DNA of 64,000 nt from Winogradskyella sp. (GTDB lineage: Bacteria; Bacteroidota; Bacteroidia; Flavobacteriales; Flavobacteriaceae): contig NZ_JABDQL010000025.1 in NCBI RefSeq assembly GCF_013042245.1, forward strand, positions 97,686 to 161,685, in the 5' to 3' direction. A program made the position numbers and the translations under genes. Positions 63,936 through 64,000 of this stretch are shown in pieces; positions within the stretch are counted from its first letter, which is position 1, and each line of letters opens with the position of its first letter. The notes beneath the pieces were generated by a model. That model did no database searches. It had not been told where the DNA came from and was given only the letters and a program-made list of their open reading frames with translations.

Positions 63936-64000
63936 ATGATACCACAAAATTTCACAGAATACTTCAAAAGCCTCGAATTATTTGAGCGACAGGAAATAGT
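63936..64000 (+). CDS. Start of an unidentified ORF, runs off the right edge
   Basis: ATG at 63936 opens MIPQNFTEYFKSLELFERQE and continues past the window end. The amphipathic start resembles N-termini of some transposases (for example the IS1595 group), but 21 residues are not enough to decide. Confidence 0.4.
   Translation, partial: MIPQNFTEYFKSLELFERQEI

Overview
The window looks like the chromosome of a marine-type Bacteroidetes bacterium of the family Flavobacteriaceae. The signs are low GC, Bacteroidetes-type promoters (TTTG-N19-TAnnTTTG), few Shine-Dalgarno sites, type IX secretion genes (sprA at the left edge, a porT-like gene near 50.3-51.0 kb), an alternative complex III / cytochrome oxidase operon and many DUF/Sus-era family proteins. 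I cannot fix the genus from sequence alone.

Layout. 1-9.2 kb (mostly minus): 5' half of sprA, ruvA, a fused malic enzyme/phosphotransacetylase-like protein, a small GIY-YIG protein sitting in a field of palindromic repeats, queG and ruvB. 9.3-20.8 kb (minus): one respiratory operon actA-actB-actC-actD-actE-actF-coxB-coxA, closed by a strong terminator. 21.0-22.6 kb: a SPOR protein and two decayed genes (a tail-collar protein and a type IX-sorted protein). 22.7-27.3 kb (minus): rimP-nusA-infB, with a promoter and an attenuator-like hairpin in the leader. 27.3-34.4 kb: FkbM methyltransferase, tRNA-Gln, a DUF2723 membrane protein, a polysaccharide deacetylase with an in-frame repeat insertion, a thioredoxin-like protein without its first active-site cysteine and a metallophosphoesterase.

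34.4-45.7 kb is a glycan-catabolic locus: beta-mannosidase (GH2), CutC, beta-hexosaminidase (GH20), a GH92 alpha-mannosidase, a sugar MFS transporter and glycosylasparaginase. Together these activities would dismantle mannose/GlcNAc glycans down to the Asn-GlcNAc linkage, so eukaryotic N-glycan use is the natural reading, although no endo-acting enzyme or SusC/D pair is present here. 45.7-56.8 kb holds an aldehyde dehydrogenase, a 631-residue envelope protein of unknown role, a PAP2-like membrane protein, PorT, an ExbB-ExbD-ExbD set, tRNA-Ser, asparaginase, a TatD nuclease, and an ECF sigma factor with a TPR membrane partner.

56.8-64 kb is the most unusual part. Three nearly identical ~99-bp sequences lie directly against start codons: before a small secreted protein, before an operon of PKD/beta-barrel protein + TPR-CHAT caspase-like protease + retropepsin-like aspartic protease, and before a truncated reading frame at the right edge. 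Each copy can form a 9-bp RNA stem, carries a conserved 24-codon mini-ORF that ends four bases before the gene start (fused in frame in copy 2), and contains an ECF-like GAAAC motif. The first copy lies divergently beside the ECF sigma gene. I propose, as inference, that the sigma factor, the repeats and the exported protease pair form one regulated envelope system.
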